Shown in pieces: positions 39,760 to 48,414 of a DNA stretch of 64,000 nucleotides. Source of the stretch: CAZMVY01 sp964653435 (lineage in GTDB: Bacteria > Planctomycetota > Phycisphaerae > UBA1845 > PWPN01); contig CAZZFA010000005.1 of assembly GCA_964653435.1 (NCBI GenBank), positions 35,723 through 99,722 on the forward strand. The letters run 5' to 3'. The first letter of the stretch is position 1, and every line of letters begins with the position of its first letter. Under the pieces are notes generated by a model. It made no database searches. It was given only the letters and a program-made list of their open reading frames with translations, and was not told the origin of the DNA. Both the position numbers and the translations under genes were made by a program.

Positions 39760-41192
39760 CGGCTCCTGGTATGGAGCAGGCTGCCCTCGTGGTCGAACAA
39801 CTCGATGGTCAACGGCATCCGGCCGAGCGCGTGCGTGGCGCACGACAGACACGGATCATAGGCCCGGATGGCCACTTCCACCCGATTCAGCAGCCCTTCC
39901 GTAATCTGCACGCCGGAGAGGTGATCTTTGGCCACCTTCTCGACGGCGCGGTTCATCGGCTCGTTGTTGTTGGTCGTCGAGACGATCAGGTTCGCCATGG
40001 TCACCTGATCGTTGCGGTTCACGCGATAATGATGGAACAGCGTCCCGCGCGGCGCCTCGATCAGCCCGATGCCCTCCTCGCGACGCTCGCCCCGGACGAC
40101 CAGGTCGGTCCCCTGCAGATCCCTGTCATGCAGCAGCGCGCTGATCTTCTCGATGGCGTGCAGGAGCTCGATCATCCGGGCCCAATGGTACGCCATCGTG
40201 ATGTTGTTGGGCTTGCCGTTCGTGACCGCCATGAACTCCTTGCGGGCCGCTTCGGCCTCCGGCGTGTCGATGAAGTCGCACGCGTTCACGCGGGCCAGCG
40301 GACCCACGCGATACCAGCCGTTCTGCGGCCCCAGCGACCGGATGAACGGAAACTTCATGTACGACCAGGGGCGGACCTCCTCCGCGATGTACTTGAGATA
40401 ATCCTGCGGGTCCACCTGGTCGAAGACCTTCTTGCCGGCCGCGTCGATCGCCCGCAGGTTCCCGTCGTAGAGGTCCATCGCGCCGTCCGGCCGGACCAGC
40501 GACAGATGGTTCGAGTCGAATGAACCGAACGGTGCCAGTTCCTGGAGGTGTTCCACGGTGTAGTCCCTGGCGATCTTCAGGGCACCGCGGGACCAAGTGA
40601 CCATCTGGTCGAGGTCCTTCAGGAAGCCGTCGCGTTCCGCAATGCTGAGGTTCTTGTTGATGCCGCCGGGGATGGCCCCCGTGCCGTGGATCTTCTTGCC
40701 GGCCGTCGCCTTGATGATCTCCTGACCGTACTTCCGCATCATCACGCCCTGGACGGCCAGTTGCGGATACTTGGCGGCCACGCCGATCACGTTGCGGATC
40801 GCCGGGTCCGCATCGAAGCCGAACAACAGGTCCGGCGAGACAAGGTGGAAGAAGTGCAGGGCGTGCGACTGGAACATCTGGCCGTAGTGCATGAGCCGCC
40901 GCATCTTCTCGGCCGTGGGGGTGAGCTTCTCGCCGCCGACGATGCGGTCCATCGCCTTGGCCGCGGCCAGGTGGTGGCTCACCGGGCAGATGCCGCACAG
41001 CCGCTGCACGAGCACCGGCACCTCCCAGAACGGGCGGCCCTGGATGAACCGCTCAAAGCCGCGGAACTCGACGATGTGCAGGCGCGCCTGCTTCACGCGA
41101 TTCGTCTCGTCGAGCAGGATCGATACCTTGCCGTGTCCCTCCACGCGAGTCACGGGCTCGATGACGACTCTTCTCAAACCGTTGGTAGACAC
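39756..41192 (-). CDS. hoxH: NAD-linked [NiFe]-hydrogenase large (catalytic) subunit HoxH
   Basis: 478 residues from a GTG start with GGAGGAA 7 nt upstream. It carries the Ni-Fe(CN)2CO site where H2 is split or made. RVEGHG (16-21) and RLCGICPVSHH (C66, C69) form the N-terminal cysteine pair; DPCLSCATHALGRMPL gives C448 and C451 and the cleavage point after H454, leaving a 24-residue extension for the protease encoded next. The DPCLSCATHA sequence is typical of group 3d bidirectional hydrogenases. It pairs with HoxY, and with HoxEF and HoxU reduces NAD(P). Confidence 0.97.
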   Translation of the reverse strand: MSTNGLRRVVIEPVTRVEGHGKVSILLDETNRVKQARLHIVEFRGFERFIQGRPFWEVPVLVQRLCGICPVSHHLAAAKAMDRIVGGEKLTPTAEKMRRLMHYGQMFQSHALHFFHLVSPDLLFGFDADPAIRNVIGVAAKYPQLAVQGVMMRKYGQEIIKATAGKKIHGTGAIPGGINKNLSIAERDGFLKDLDQMVTWSRGALKIARDYTVEHLQELAPFGSFDSNHLSLVRPDGAMDLYDGNLRAIDAAGKKVFDQVDPQDYLKYIAEEVRPWSYMKFPFIRSLGPQNGWYRVGPLARVNACDFIDTPEAEAARKEFMAVTNGKPNNITMAYHWARMIELLHAIEKISALLHDRDLQGTDLVVRGERREEGIGLIEAPRGTLFHHYRVNRNDQVTMANLIVSTTNNNEPMNRAVEKVAKDHLSGVQITEGLLNRVEVAIRAYDPCLSCATHALGRMPLTIELFDHEGSLLHTRSR

Positions 41193-41214
41193 AACTGGAT
41201 TCCTCCGATCCTGA

Positions 41215-41760
41215 TCAATCGTACTTGATCAGTTGGTATGGCAGATTCACGGGCTTGTCCGACAGCAGCGCCACAAGGGCCTCCCACAGCGTGTCCGCAG
41301 GCGGCGGGCACCCGGGCAGGAAGTAGTCGATCTTCACGACCTCGTGGCACGGATAGACCTTATTGAGCAGCAGCGGGATCTCCGGATCGTTGGGGATCTT
41401 GCCGTCCGGATTGTAGACGGTCGGCCCGTTCAGGTAGGCCTCTTCGAGGCACTCCTTCAGCGGGATCGTATTCCGCAGGGCCGGCAGGCCACCCATGATG
41501 GCGCACTCGCCGACGGAGATCAGGATGTCGCAGTGCCTGCGGAAGTCCTGCAGGACGCGAACGTTCTCCTCGTTGCAGCAGCCGCCCTCGATCAGGCCGA
41601 TACGGCAGCGGCCGGTGAACTTCTTGATGTCGTCCACCGGCGACTTGTCGAACTGAACCAGCTCGACGAGCTGCAGAATCCGGTCGTCGATGTCCAGCAG
41701 CGACATGTGACAGCCGAAACAGCCGGCCAGTGACGCGGTGGCGATTTTCGGTTTTTCCAT
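41215..41760 (-). CDS. hoxY: NAD-linked [NiFe]-hydrogenase small subunit HoxY
   Basis: 181 residues, the short cytoplasmic type with one proximal [4Fe-4S] cluster and no export signal. IATASLAGCFGCHMSLLDIDD is a group 3d signature; the cluster ligands are C14, C17, the Cys of ILISVGECAIMGG and the Cys of YFLPGCPPPAD. It passes electrons from HoxH to the HoxU/HoxEF diaphorase. GAGGAG lies about 8 nt before the ATG. It sits between hoxU and hoxH with gaps of 13 and 22 nt. Confidence 0.97.
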   Translation of the reverse strand: MEKPKIATASLAGCFGCHMSLLDIDDRILQLVELVQFDKSPVDDIKKFTGRCRIGLIEGGCCNEENVRVLQDFRRHCDILISVGECAIMGGLPALRNTIPLKECLEEAYLNGPTVYNPDGKIPNDPEIPLLLNKVYPCHEVVKIDYFLPGCPPPADTLWEALVALLSDKPVNLPYQLIKYD

Positions 41761-41773
41761 GTTTCGTTACTCC

Positions 41774-42493
41774 TCATTTCCCGGGGACGCCGTTGCCGCC
41801 CTCGATGTCTGAACCGATCGGCTTGCGGTCGTACAGCCGCTGGCCGATCGGGGTCGCGTATCCCACCCGCTTGCGGAGGATCGAACCGACCGGGCAGAGC
41901 GCCGCCGCCTTGTCCGTGGCCTCGACGCAGGTTCCTCCGAGGCCCTTGTCCGAGTCGACCGCCAGCTTCTTGTGCGGCCCGCGCCCGACGAACCCGAACG
42001 CGCCCTTGCCGTCCAGGTCTCGCGACGCCCGGACGCACCGGGCGCACAGCACACAGCGATTGTGATCGATCAGGATGTCCTTGTGGGATGCATCCACCTC
42101 CCGCTTCGGGAACAGGTAGGGATACTTCGGCGCCAGAATCCCGAAACGATAGGCCAGCGCCTGAAGCTCGCAGTTCCCGCTCTTCTCGCAGAAGGGGCAG
42201 AAATGGTTCCCCTCCACAAACAGCATCTCGATCAGATTCCGCCGGTAGTGCTGCAGCTTCGGAGTGTTGTTCTCGACGACCGCCCCTTCCGCGATGGGCT
42301 GCGTGCACGCCGCCTGCGGCCTCCCGTTGACCATCACCGTGCACACCCGGCAACTGCCGAACGGAACGAGTTCCTTGCAATGGCACAGCCGGGGGATGTA
42401 GACGCCGGCCTCCTCGGCCGCCTGGATGATCGTCTGGCCCGGCCGGCCCTTGATCTCCGCACCGTCAATCGTAAACGTGATTGTCGCGCTCAT
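41774..42493 (-). CDS. hoxU: Hydrogenase diaphorase iron-sulfur subunit HoxU
   Basis: 239 residues, related to the N-terminal part of NuoG. It carries electrons between HoxEF and HoxY. The N-terminal ferredoxin-like [2Fe-2S] site is LCHCKELVPFGSCRVC (C37, C48, C51) plus the Cys of PQAACTQP. EGNHFCPFCEKSGNCELQ is the His-Cys3 [4Fe-4S] site, and HNRCVLCARCVR begins a further [4Fe-4S] site completed by the late AALCPVGSI cysteine. Start ATG 42493 is preceded by AGAGGAA. Same strand and order as other hox operons. Confidence 0.96.
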   Translation of the reverse strand: MSATITFTIDGAEIKGRPGQTIIQAAEEAGVYIPRLCHCKELVPFGSCRVCTVMVNGRPQAACTQPIAEGAVVENNTPKLQHYRRNLIEMLFVEGNHFCPFCEKSGNCELQALAYRFGILAPKYPYLFPKREVDASHKDILIDHNRCVLCARCVRASRDLDGKGAFGFVGRGPHKKLAVDSDKGLGGTCVEATDKAAALCPVGSILRKRVGYATPIGQRLYDRKPIGSDIEGGNGVPGK

Positions 42494-42511
42494 TCGTCGA
42501 TTCCTCTCAAC

Positions 42512-44329
42512 TCAGTATTCCTGATGAAGCGACGCCCGGCCGGCAATCCGCTCGGCGTCGCTCACGGCCGCGTGGAGTTCAAACGTCGGTTGCAGGCCGT
42601 CCACGTTCGGCCGCAGCAGGGCCTCGTATACAGGCCGGAAGTTCTTCAGCGTGGTCAGGACGGGGTTGGCGGACGTCTGCCCGAGGCCGCAGCGGCTCGT
42701 CGTCTTGATCGTCTCGCCCAGATCCTGGAGGTACTCGAGGTCGGCCGGCTCGCCCTTGCCGGCAATGATCCGGGCCAGGCGCTCCTTCAGAAGGACGTTC
42801 CCGACGCGGCACGGCGTGCAGTAGCCGCAGCTCTCGTCGATGAAGAACTCCATGAACTGTTCGGCGATCTTCAGCACATTGCGGTCGGGGCCGAACACCA
42901 TGATCGACCCGCCGGTAGCCAGGTCGTCGTAGCAGATGATCCGCCCGAAGTCCTTCGGCCCGACCATCTGGCCGCTCGGGCCGCCCACCTGCACCGCGGC
43001 GGCATCCTGAGCCCCTACCATTTTCAGCACGTCGGCCAGCGTGATCCCGAACGGCACCTCGTAAACGCCCGGGCTCTTGCAATCGCCGGAGATGCTCAGC
43101 AGTTTCGTACCCGGGCTGCCCTTCGAGCCGAGCTGGGCAAACCAGCCGGCGCCCTTCTCGAGAATCCGCGCCACGCAGCAGAGCGTCTCGACATTGTTCA
43201 CCACCGTGGGGGAATCGAGATAGCCTTTCTGCGCGGGGAACGGCGGTCGGTTCTTCGGATCCCCCCGGAGTCCTTCGCAGGAGCTGATCAGCGCCGTCTC
43301 CTCGCCGCAGACGTAGGCCCCCGCGCCCATCTGGATGCGGATGTCGAAATGGAACCCCGCCTTTCCGCACACGTTCTGGCCGAGCAGCCCGCTCTTGCGC
43401 CGTTCCGCCAGGACGTGCTCCAGCAGAGCCCGCAGGTACGCATACTCGCCGCGGAGATACAGGATGCCGGTGTCGCTGCCGATCGCATACCCCGCGATGG
43501 TCATGCCCTCAAAGAGCAGATCCGGGCACTCCGTCAGGATCACGCGGTCCTTGAACGTGCCCGGCTCCCCCTCGTCGGCGTTACAGATGACGTAGCGCTT
43601 CTTTCCCGCGGCCGCGCGGCAGAACTCCCACTTCATCCCCGTCGGGAAGCCCGCGCCGCCCCGCCCCCGGAGCCGCGCCGTCTTCATGTCGCGAATGACT
43701 TCCGTCGGGGTCATCGCCACCGCCTTGCGCAACGCCTCGCCGGAAGGAAACGGGGCGAAGATCACCGGTCCCCGCGTGCCGATGTTGTTCATCACCATCG
43801 CATGGACGAGGTGATGCGCGTTATTGCCGTCGCCCAGCTTCTCGACCAGGCGATCGGGGTCGGCATTCTCCCGCAGCCGCCGGACGATCGCGCGGGCGCG
43901 GTCGCTCGTGAGATTCGTGACGACGACGTCGTTCACCAGCGCGGCCGGAGCCTGGTCGGACATGCCGATGCACGGCGTGTACTCCAGCGTGAACCTCCCG
44001 TCGGCCGTCGTCTCGCCGAAGCCGATGCCCAGCTCCTCGGAGAAGGCCCGCGCGACGCGGTCCATGCCGTTCATCTGGTCGATCACGTCGTTGCACACCC
44101 GGATCACGATCTTGCCCTTCGTCCGCTCCGAGAAGAACGCGTAGAAGGAAACGACGCTTTCCACCTCCACGCGGTGCGTGGAGACCTCCCGGGCAATCGC
44201 GTCCATTGCGGCGCCGGAGACGCCTCCGAATCTGCTTTGCACGTCCCGGACGATGTCCATCATCCGGGTACGATCGCGGCCGTACGCCTCGCAGATCCGC
44301 CGGACGGCCATTTCGACAGTCTCGCTCAT
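42512..44329 (-). CDS. hoxF: Fused hydrogenase diaphorase subunits HoxE-HoxF
   Basis: 605 residues from ATG 44329. Residues 1-150 are a NuoE-like thioredoxin-fold domain; the rest is NuoF-like. FMN loop RGRGGAGFPTGMKWEF, NADH-binding GAGAYVCGEETALISSCEG, and the [4Fe-4S] site ESCGYCTPCRVG plus TSRCGLGQTSANP are all intact. It oxidises or reduces NAD(P)H. In the NuoE-like domain the four usual cluster cysteines read C79, D84, C120 and S124, so two are lost and a normal [2Fe-2S] cluster is doubtful there. It lies 8 nt after the histidine kinase gene and 18 nt before hoxU. Confidence 0.95.
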   Translation of the reverse strand: MSETVEMAVRRICEAYGRDRTRMMDIVRDVQSRFGGVSGAAMDAIAREVSTHRVEVESVVSFYAFFSERTKGKIVIRVCNDVIDQMNGMDRVARAFSEELGIGFGETTADGRFTLEYTPCIGMSDQAPAALVNDVVVTNLTSDRARAIVRRLRENADPDRLVEKLGDGNNAHHLVHAMVMNNIGTRGPVIFAPFPSGEALRKAVAMTPTEVIRDMKTARLRGRGGAGFPTGMKWEFCRAAAGKKRYVICNADEGEPGTFKDRVILTECPDLLFEGMTIAGYAIGSDTGILYLRGEYAYLRALLEHVLAERRKSGLLGQNVCGKAGFHFDIRIQMGAGAYVCGEETALISSCEGLRGDPKNRPPFPAQKGYLDSPTVVNNVETLCCVARILEKGAGWFAQLGSKGSPGTKLLSISGDCKSPGVYEVPFGITLADVLKMVGAQDAAAVQVGGPSGQMVGPKDFGRIICYDDLATGGSIMVFGPDRNVLKIAEQFMEFFIDESCGYCTPCRVGNVLLKERLARIIAGKGEPADLEYLQDLGETIKTTSRCGLGQTSANPVLTTLKNFRPVYEALLRPNVDGLQPTFELHAAVSDAERIAGRASLHQEY

Positions 44330-44337
44330 GGAATACC

Positions 44338-45843
44338 TCAACTGTGATTCGTGCCAATACTCCCGCCGGGTCGATCCGCCACACACTGAGTCTCGACCGG
44401 GGATTCTCCACTCTGTGCGCCTGCCTCGCCACGAGGCGGGCGACCGGAAACCGCATCCGAGGACGCCGCCGGCAATCGTATGGTCACGGCGGTCCCCTTG
44501 CCGAGCTCGCTGCGCAGCTCGAGCCGGCCCTTCATCATCTGCACCATTGATCGCACGATCGTCATACCCAGCCCTGTGCCCGGCAGGCCGGTCTGCCGCG
44601 CCTGCCTCGACCGGAAGAACTCCTCGCCGATCCGCGGGAGATCCTCCTTTGCGATCCCGATCCCGGTGTCACGGACCTCCATCACGAACATGCCCTCCTC
44701 CGCACGCATCGCGACGGTCACGCTCCCGCCCGTGGGCGTATACTTGATCGCGTTCGAAAGCAGGTTCTCCGCGACCGTCACCCAGGCACCGGGCTCGACA
44801 CAGACCTGCGGCAGCGGGCCGGCGACCTCCAGCCGCCATGCCAGCCCCTTCTCCTTCGCAAGCAGTTCCTGCGCCTCCAGCACCGGGTGCAGCCGTTCCA
44901 GCGGGTCGATCCATTCGCACTCCGGCTGCCGCGTCGCATCGCGCACGCGCGACAGCATGAGCAGGTTGCCCAGCAGCCGAAGAAGCTCGTCTCCGCGGGC
45001 GATTGCCCGCTCGATCCGCGACCGGGAGGCCGGCGGCAGATCCGGCACCTCGATGAGAAGCGCCCGCAACAGGCTCTGCTGCGCCGCCACCGGCGCCTTG
45101 AGGTCGTGAGAGACCTGCCGGAAGTACTGGGTCTTGGCCAGGTCGGCGCGGCGCAGGAATTCGTTGGCCTGTTCCAGCTCCACGGCGCGATCCGCCAGTT
45201 CCCCCTGCAACCGGAGCACCTCGCGCTCGCGGGCGCGCAACGTGCTCGCGATGCGCGTGCCCAGAAAGACCGCGATGATCAGGGCACTGCCGAAAGCCGA
45301 CAGGGTTCCCGCGACGTATCGCGGGTCCCGGTAGTATGTGTCCGGCGCCCAGAGGTCGGCGTGCGGCACCCAGCCCTTCATCTCCGCAAACACCAGGATG
45401 CCGAACAAAAAGATCGCCAGGGCCGCCACGCCGAATACCTCGCGCACAGGCAAGAGCAGCGTGGCGACCACCATGTGAAACACGTAATACACAAAAAACG
45501 GGTTCTCGATCCCGCCCGAGAGGTGCAGCACAACGGTCAGGGCAATCAGGTCGAGGAGGATCTGCCCCATCGCGGCGACCGGGGCGCGATCGGCGAGCAC
45601 ATCCGGCTGCGCCTCGCGGATGTGTCGTTCGAGAAACCAGAAGACCCAGTTGTAGACCAGGATGGCCGCGCCCGCCGCCGCAATCCACGCCCCCGAAACG
45701 CTGCCGACCGGTACCCAGTACAGGACGGCTCCCACGGCCCACACCGCCGCCCCGAAACACCACCGCACCCGAATGAGCCACCGCAGCCGCGCGATCAGCT
45801 CCTCGCGCTCGAGAGGGATCGGATTGGCTGTCGTGGACGTCAT
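44338..45843 (-). CDS. Membrane sensor histidine kinase of the hydrogenase operon
   Basis: 501 residues from ATG 45843; the frame is open upstream but crosses the promoter. Five or six hydrophobic segments (residues about 25-200, for example GAWIAAAGAAILVYNWVFWFL, VFHMVVATLLLPVREVFG) form a membrane sensor of 5TM/MASE-like plan without PAS or GAF. A coiled linker leads to YFRQVSHDLKAPVAAQQSLL with the phosphorylated His, N box VAENLLSNAIKYTP, G1 DTGIGIAKED and G2 GTGLGMTIV. The C-terminal 30 residues are low-complexity. Being the first gene of the hox run, it likely senses redox or a membrane signal and phosphorylates the receiver encoded downstream. Confidence 0.92.
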   Translation of the reverse strand: MTSTTANPIPLEREELIARLRWLIRVRWCFGAAVWAVGAVLYWVPVGSVSGAWIAAAGAAILVYNWVFWFLERHIREAQPDVLADRAPVAAMGQILLDLIALTVVLHLSGGIENPFFVYYVFHMVVATLLLPVREVFGVAALAIFLFGILVFAEMKGWVPHADLWAPDTYYRDPRYVAGTLSAFGSALIIAVFLGTRIASTLRAREREVLRLQGELADRAVELEQANEFLRRADLAKTQYFRQVSHDLKAPVAAQQSLLRALLIEVPDLPPASRSRIERAIARGDELLRLLGNLLMLSRVRDATRQPECEWIDPLERLHPVLEAQELLAKEKGLAWRLEVAGPLPQVCVEPGAWVTVAENLLSNAIKYTPTGGSVTVAMRAEEGMFVMEVRDTGIGIAKEDLPRIGEEFFRSRQARQTGLPGTGLGMTIVRSMVQMMKGRLELRSELGKGTAVTIRLPAASSDAVSGRPPRGEAGAQSGESPVETQCVADRPGGSIGTNHS

Positions 45844-45965
45844 ACCACGGATTCTCCCTCGCGTCGCGGCTACGACGCATCCCCTCCAGAGACGCCCGAT
45901 CGTGTCTGCCAGAGGCTTCTCGGCCGGGCAGGCCCAAAGCCGGCCGGGTCCCGAATAGTACCCCA

Positions 45966-45993
45966 AGCATATCGTATGCGACGCCAGGTTCAA
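45966..45993 (-). promoter_or_regulatory. Possible promoter of the histidine kinase-hox operon
   Basis: On the minus strand TTGAAC (45993-45988), 16-nt spacer, TATGCT (45971-45966). Transcription would start near 45958, leaving a leader of about 115 nt to the histidine kinase ATG. It lies in the 178-nt gap after hypE, so the hox genes can be read separately from hypFCDE. Confidence 0.45.
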
Positions 45994-46021
45994 CAGGTCT
46001 CACGCCTCTCTGCATGCACAG

Positions 46022-47077
46022 TCAACAGATCCGCGGCAGTTCCTCGCCGTAGGGCTTCTGGACCACGCGTCGTCCGCCCGCTTCCGTCAGGAGTTCCACC
46101 AATGGAGGCCGGGTCGCGACGATCCGCCCGATGCACGCGGCGTCCGCTCCATACGGATGCGCCTTGCAGACGGCGACGACCTTATCCGCATCGCCCGCCG
46201 CCACCACCGCGAGCAGCTTCCCCTCATTCGCCACAGTCAGCGGGTCAAGACCGAGCATCTCGGCCGCGTGCCGCGCCGTCCGTGAGATCGGAATCCTCGC
46301 CTCTTCCACCTCCACGCTCCAGGATGTCTCCCGGCTGATGTCCGCCAGCACCCCGGCCACCCCGCCACGCGTCGGGTCGCGCAGAAACTTCACGTCCGCG
46401 CCGGTACCGAGAATCGCGGCGACCAGTCCGTTCAGCGGGGCAACGTCGCTCACCAGCGTCGAGGCGAACGCAAGCCCTTCCCGCCTCGACATCACCGCCA
46501 GACCGTGCTCGGCGATACGCCCGCTCAGGATCACCGCGTCGCCCGGCACGATCCGCTCCGCCCCGAGCCGGACCCCGTCGGCCTGGCGGCCGATCCCGGC
46601 GGTGTTGATCAGCAGCCCGTCACCGCCGCGCCGCTCGATCACCTTCGTGTCGCCGGTGACGATCGTCGCGCCCGCTTCTTTCGCCGCCGACGCGATCGAC
46701 GCAACGACCCGGTCCAGCACCGACAACGAGAACCCCTCCTCCAGAATCAGGCTCAGGCTCAGCGCGATCGGCTGGGCGCCCATCATCGCAAGATCGTTCA
46801 CCGTTCCGCAGACGGCCAGCCGCCCGATGTCCCCGCCCGGAAACTCGATCGGCTGCACGACGAACGAATCCGTGCTCATCACCAGAATGCCCGCTTGAGC
46901 CCCAAGCACGGCGCCGTCGGTGAGCGCGTTCAACGTCGGGTTCCCCAGCGCGTTCAGCACGTGCCGGTGAAGCAATTGCGACGTCAGTTCGCCGCCGCCT
47001 CCGTGAGCAATGACAATCCGATTGATCGCATCCGTGCCGGCGGCGGGCATGTCGTCGGCCCTGACCTTCGTCGTCAT
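46022..47077 (-). CDS. hypE: Hydrogenase maturation protein HypE (carbamoyl dehydratase)
   Basis: 351 residues from ATG 47077 (overlaps the hypD stop by 4 nt); open frame upstream is only a shadow of hypD. It dehydrates the carbamoyl group from HypF to the cyanide ligand of the active-site iron, using ATP. AHGGGGELTSQLLHRHVL, FPGGDIGRLAVCGTVNDLAMMGA, DTKVIERRGGDGLLINTAGIG and FLRDPTRGGVAG are the purM-like ATP-binding core. It ends PRIC with the terminal cysteine that carries the thiocyanate, as required. Confidence 0.97.
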   Translation of the reverse strand: MTTKVRADDMPAAGTDAINRIVIAHGGGGELTSQLLHRHVLNALGNPTLNALTDGAVLGAQAGILVMSTDSFVVQPIEFPGGDIGRLAVCGTVNDLAMMGAQPIALSLSLILEEGFSLSVLDRVVASIASAAKEAGATIVTGDTKVIERRGGDGLLINTAGIGRQADGVRLGAERIVPGDAVILSGRIAEHGLAVMSRREGLAFASTLVSDVAPLNGLVAAILGTGADVKFLRDPTRGGVAGVLADISRETSWSVEVEEARIPISRTARHAAEMLGLDPLTVANEGKLLAVVAAGDADKVVAVCKAHPYGADAACIGRIVATRPPLVELLTEAGGRRVVQKPYGEELPRIC

Positions 47078-48186
47078 GCCTCCGCCCCCCCTCGCCCGTC
47101 GCCAACCGTGACAGACGATACGCGGTTGTACTTGTACCAGGCCGCACACGTGCCTTCGCTTGAGACCATGCAGGGCCCGATCGGACTCAGCGGGTTGCAG
47201 CGATGCCCGAACAGCGGGCATTCGTCCGGTGCGGCCTTGCCCTGGATGACTTCGCCGCAACGGCATGCCGGATGGTCCTCGTCCGGTCCCAGTTCGATCC
47301 GGAACCGCCGCAGGGCATCGAATCGCCGGTACGCGGGACGCAGTTCGAGTCCGCTCGCGGGAATCTCGCCGATCGCCCGCCACGGCGCGTCGGCCGGCTC
47401 GAAGACCTGCTCGATCAGCAACTGCGCCACGCGGTTTCCCTCGCGGGTGACGGCCACGCCGTACACGTTCTCCAGTTCGCACCGTCCCGATACGATCTGC
47501 CGCACAAGGTGCAGCATGCCGAGCAGGATCTGTTTCGGCTCGAACCCCGCCACCACGCACGGCTTGTGAAACCGCTCGACGACCGGACGGAACGCATCGG
47601 CGCCGATGATCACGCTCACATGCCCGGGACACAGAAACCCGTCCAGCGCCACCTCGCCGGCGGACAGCAACGCCGTCATCGCCGGTACGACCCGCTTGTG
47701 CGCCGCCAGGATGCAGAAGTTCTCCAGTCCGCGTTGCTGCGCCTCGACGAGCACCGCCGCCGTCGCCGGCGCGGTCGTTTCGAAGCCGATCGCGACAAAC
47801 ACGACCGTCTTAGCAGGGTTTTCGGCGGCGAGGCTCAGGGCACCGCGGGCGGAATAGACGACGCGCACGTCCGCCCCACCGGCCCGCTGCTGCTCCAGGC
47901 TGCCGAGTCGCCCGGGGACGCGAAGCATGTCGCCGTACGTCGTCAGGATCACGTCCTCGATCTGCGCGAGGCGGATTGCCGCGTCGATGTGCCGCTGTGC
48001 CGTCACGCACACCGGACAGCCCGGCCCGCTGATGAGCCCCACGTTTGCCGGGAGCATCGTCCGGATCCCGTTGCGGAAAATGGAAACGGTGTGCGTCCCG
48101 CACACCTCCATCACTTGGATCGGTGCGGAACGGCGGCCGGCCAGCGCGTGCATCTCCTCGCGTGCCTGAAGCAGCGCGTCATCCAT
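47074..48186 (-). CDS. hypD: Hydrogenase maturation protein HypD
   Basis: 370 residues. Iron-sulfur scaffold that, with HypC, assembles the Fe(CN)2CO unit. IQVMEVCGTHTVSIFRNGI, LISGPGCPVCVT, AIGFETTAPATA, FLCPGHVSVIIG and CVVAGFEPKQIL are present. The cysteines of the C-terminal [4Fe-4S] site are in ACRCGEVIQG, APDECPLFGHRCNPLSPIGPCMVSSEGTCAAW. Its start overlaps hypC by 8 nt and its stop overlaps hypE by 4 nt, so the three are made together. Confidence 0.97.
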   Translation of the reverse strand: MDDALLQAREEMHALAGRRSAPIQVMEVCGTHTVSIFRNGIRTMLPANVGLISGPGCPVCVTAQRHIDAAIRLAQIEDVILTTYGDMLRVPGRLGSLEQQRAGGADVRVVYSARGALSLAAENPAKTVVFVAIGFETTAPATAAVLVEAQQRGLENFCILAAHKRVVPAMTALLSAGEVALDGFLCPGHVSVIIGADAFRPVVERFHKPCVVAGFEPKQILLGMLHLVRQIVSGRCELENVYGVAVTREGNRVAQLLIEQVFEPADAPWRAIGEIPASGLELRPAYRRFDALRRFRIELGPDEDHPACRCGEVIQGKAAPDECPLFGHRCNPLSPIGPCMVSSEGTCAAWYKYNRVSSVTVGDGRGGAEA

Positions 48187-48412
48187 CGGCCTGCGCCTCC
48201 GAGACGCCGATCTCCTTCAGATACGACCAGGTCTCGCGGGCCTCTTCCTCCGGCATGATCGTCAACGAGAACCCCGCGTGGACGAGTACCCAGTCGCCCT
48301 GCCGGGCCTCGGGCGTCAGAACGGTGCTGACCGCCAGGCGACTGCCTTGGAAGTCCACGACGGCCTCGCCCTCCCGCGTTTCGATGATTCTGCCCGGAAC
48401 GGCCAGACACAT
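48179..48412 (-). CDS. hypC: Hydrogenase maturation chaperone HypC
   Basis: 77 residues, beginning MCLAVPGRIIE with the essential C2 that binds iron and contacts the HoxH precursor. GEAVVDFQGSRLAVSTVL, GDWVLVHAGFSLTIM and the helical end EEEARETWSYLKEI are typical. It partners with HypD. It starts 2 nt after hypF on the same strand and overlaps hypD, so the order is hypF-hypC-hypD-hypE. Confidence 0.96.
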   Translation of the reverse strand: MCLAVPGRIIETREGEAVVDFQGSRLAVSTVLTPEARQGDWVLVHAGFSLTIMPEEEARETWSYLKEIGVSEAQADG

Positions 48413-48414
48413 CG

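Noticed and set aside
41972..44347. 791-codon open frame on the plus strand
   Set aside because: Antisense to hoxU and hoxEF, whose motifs are certain. No family pattern.
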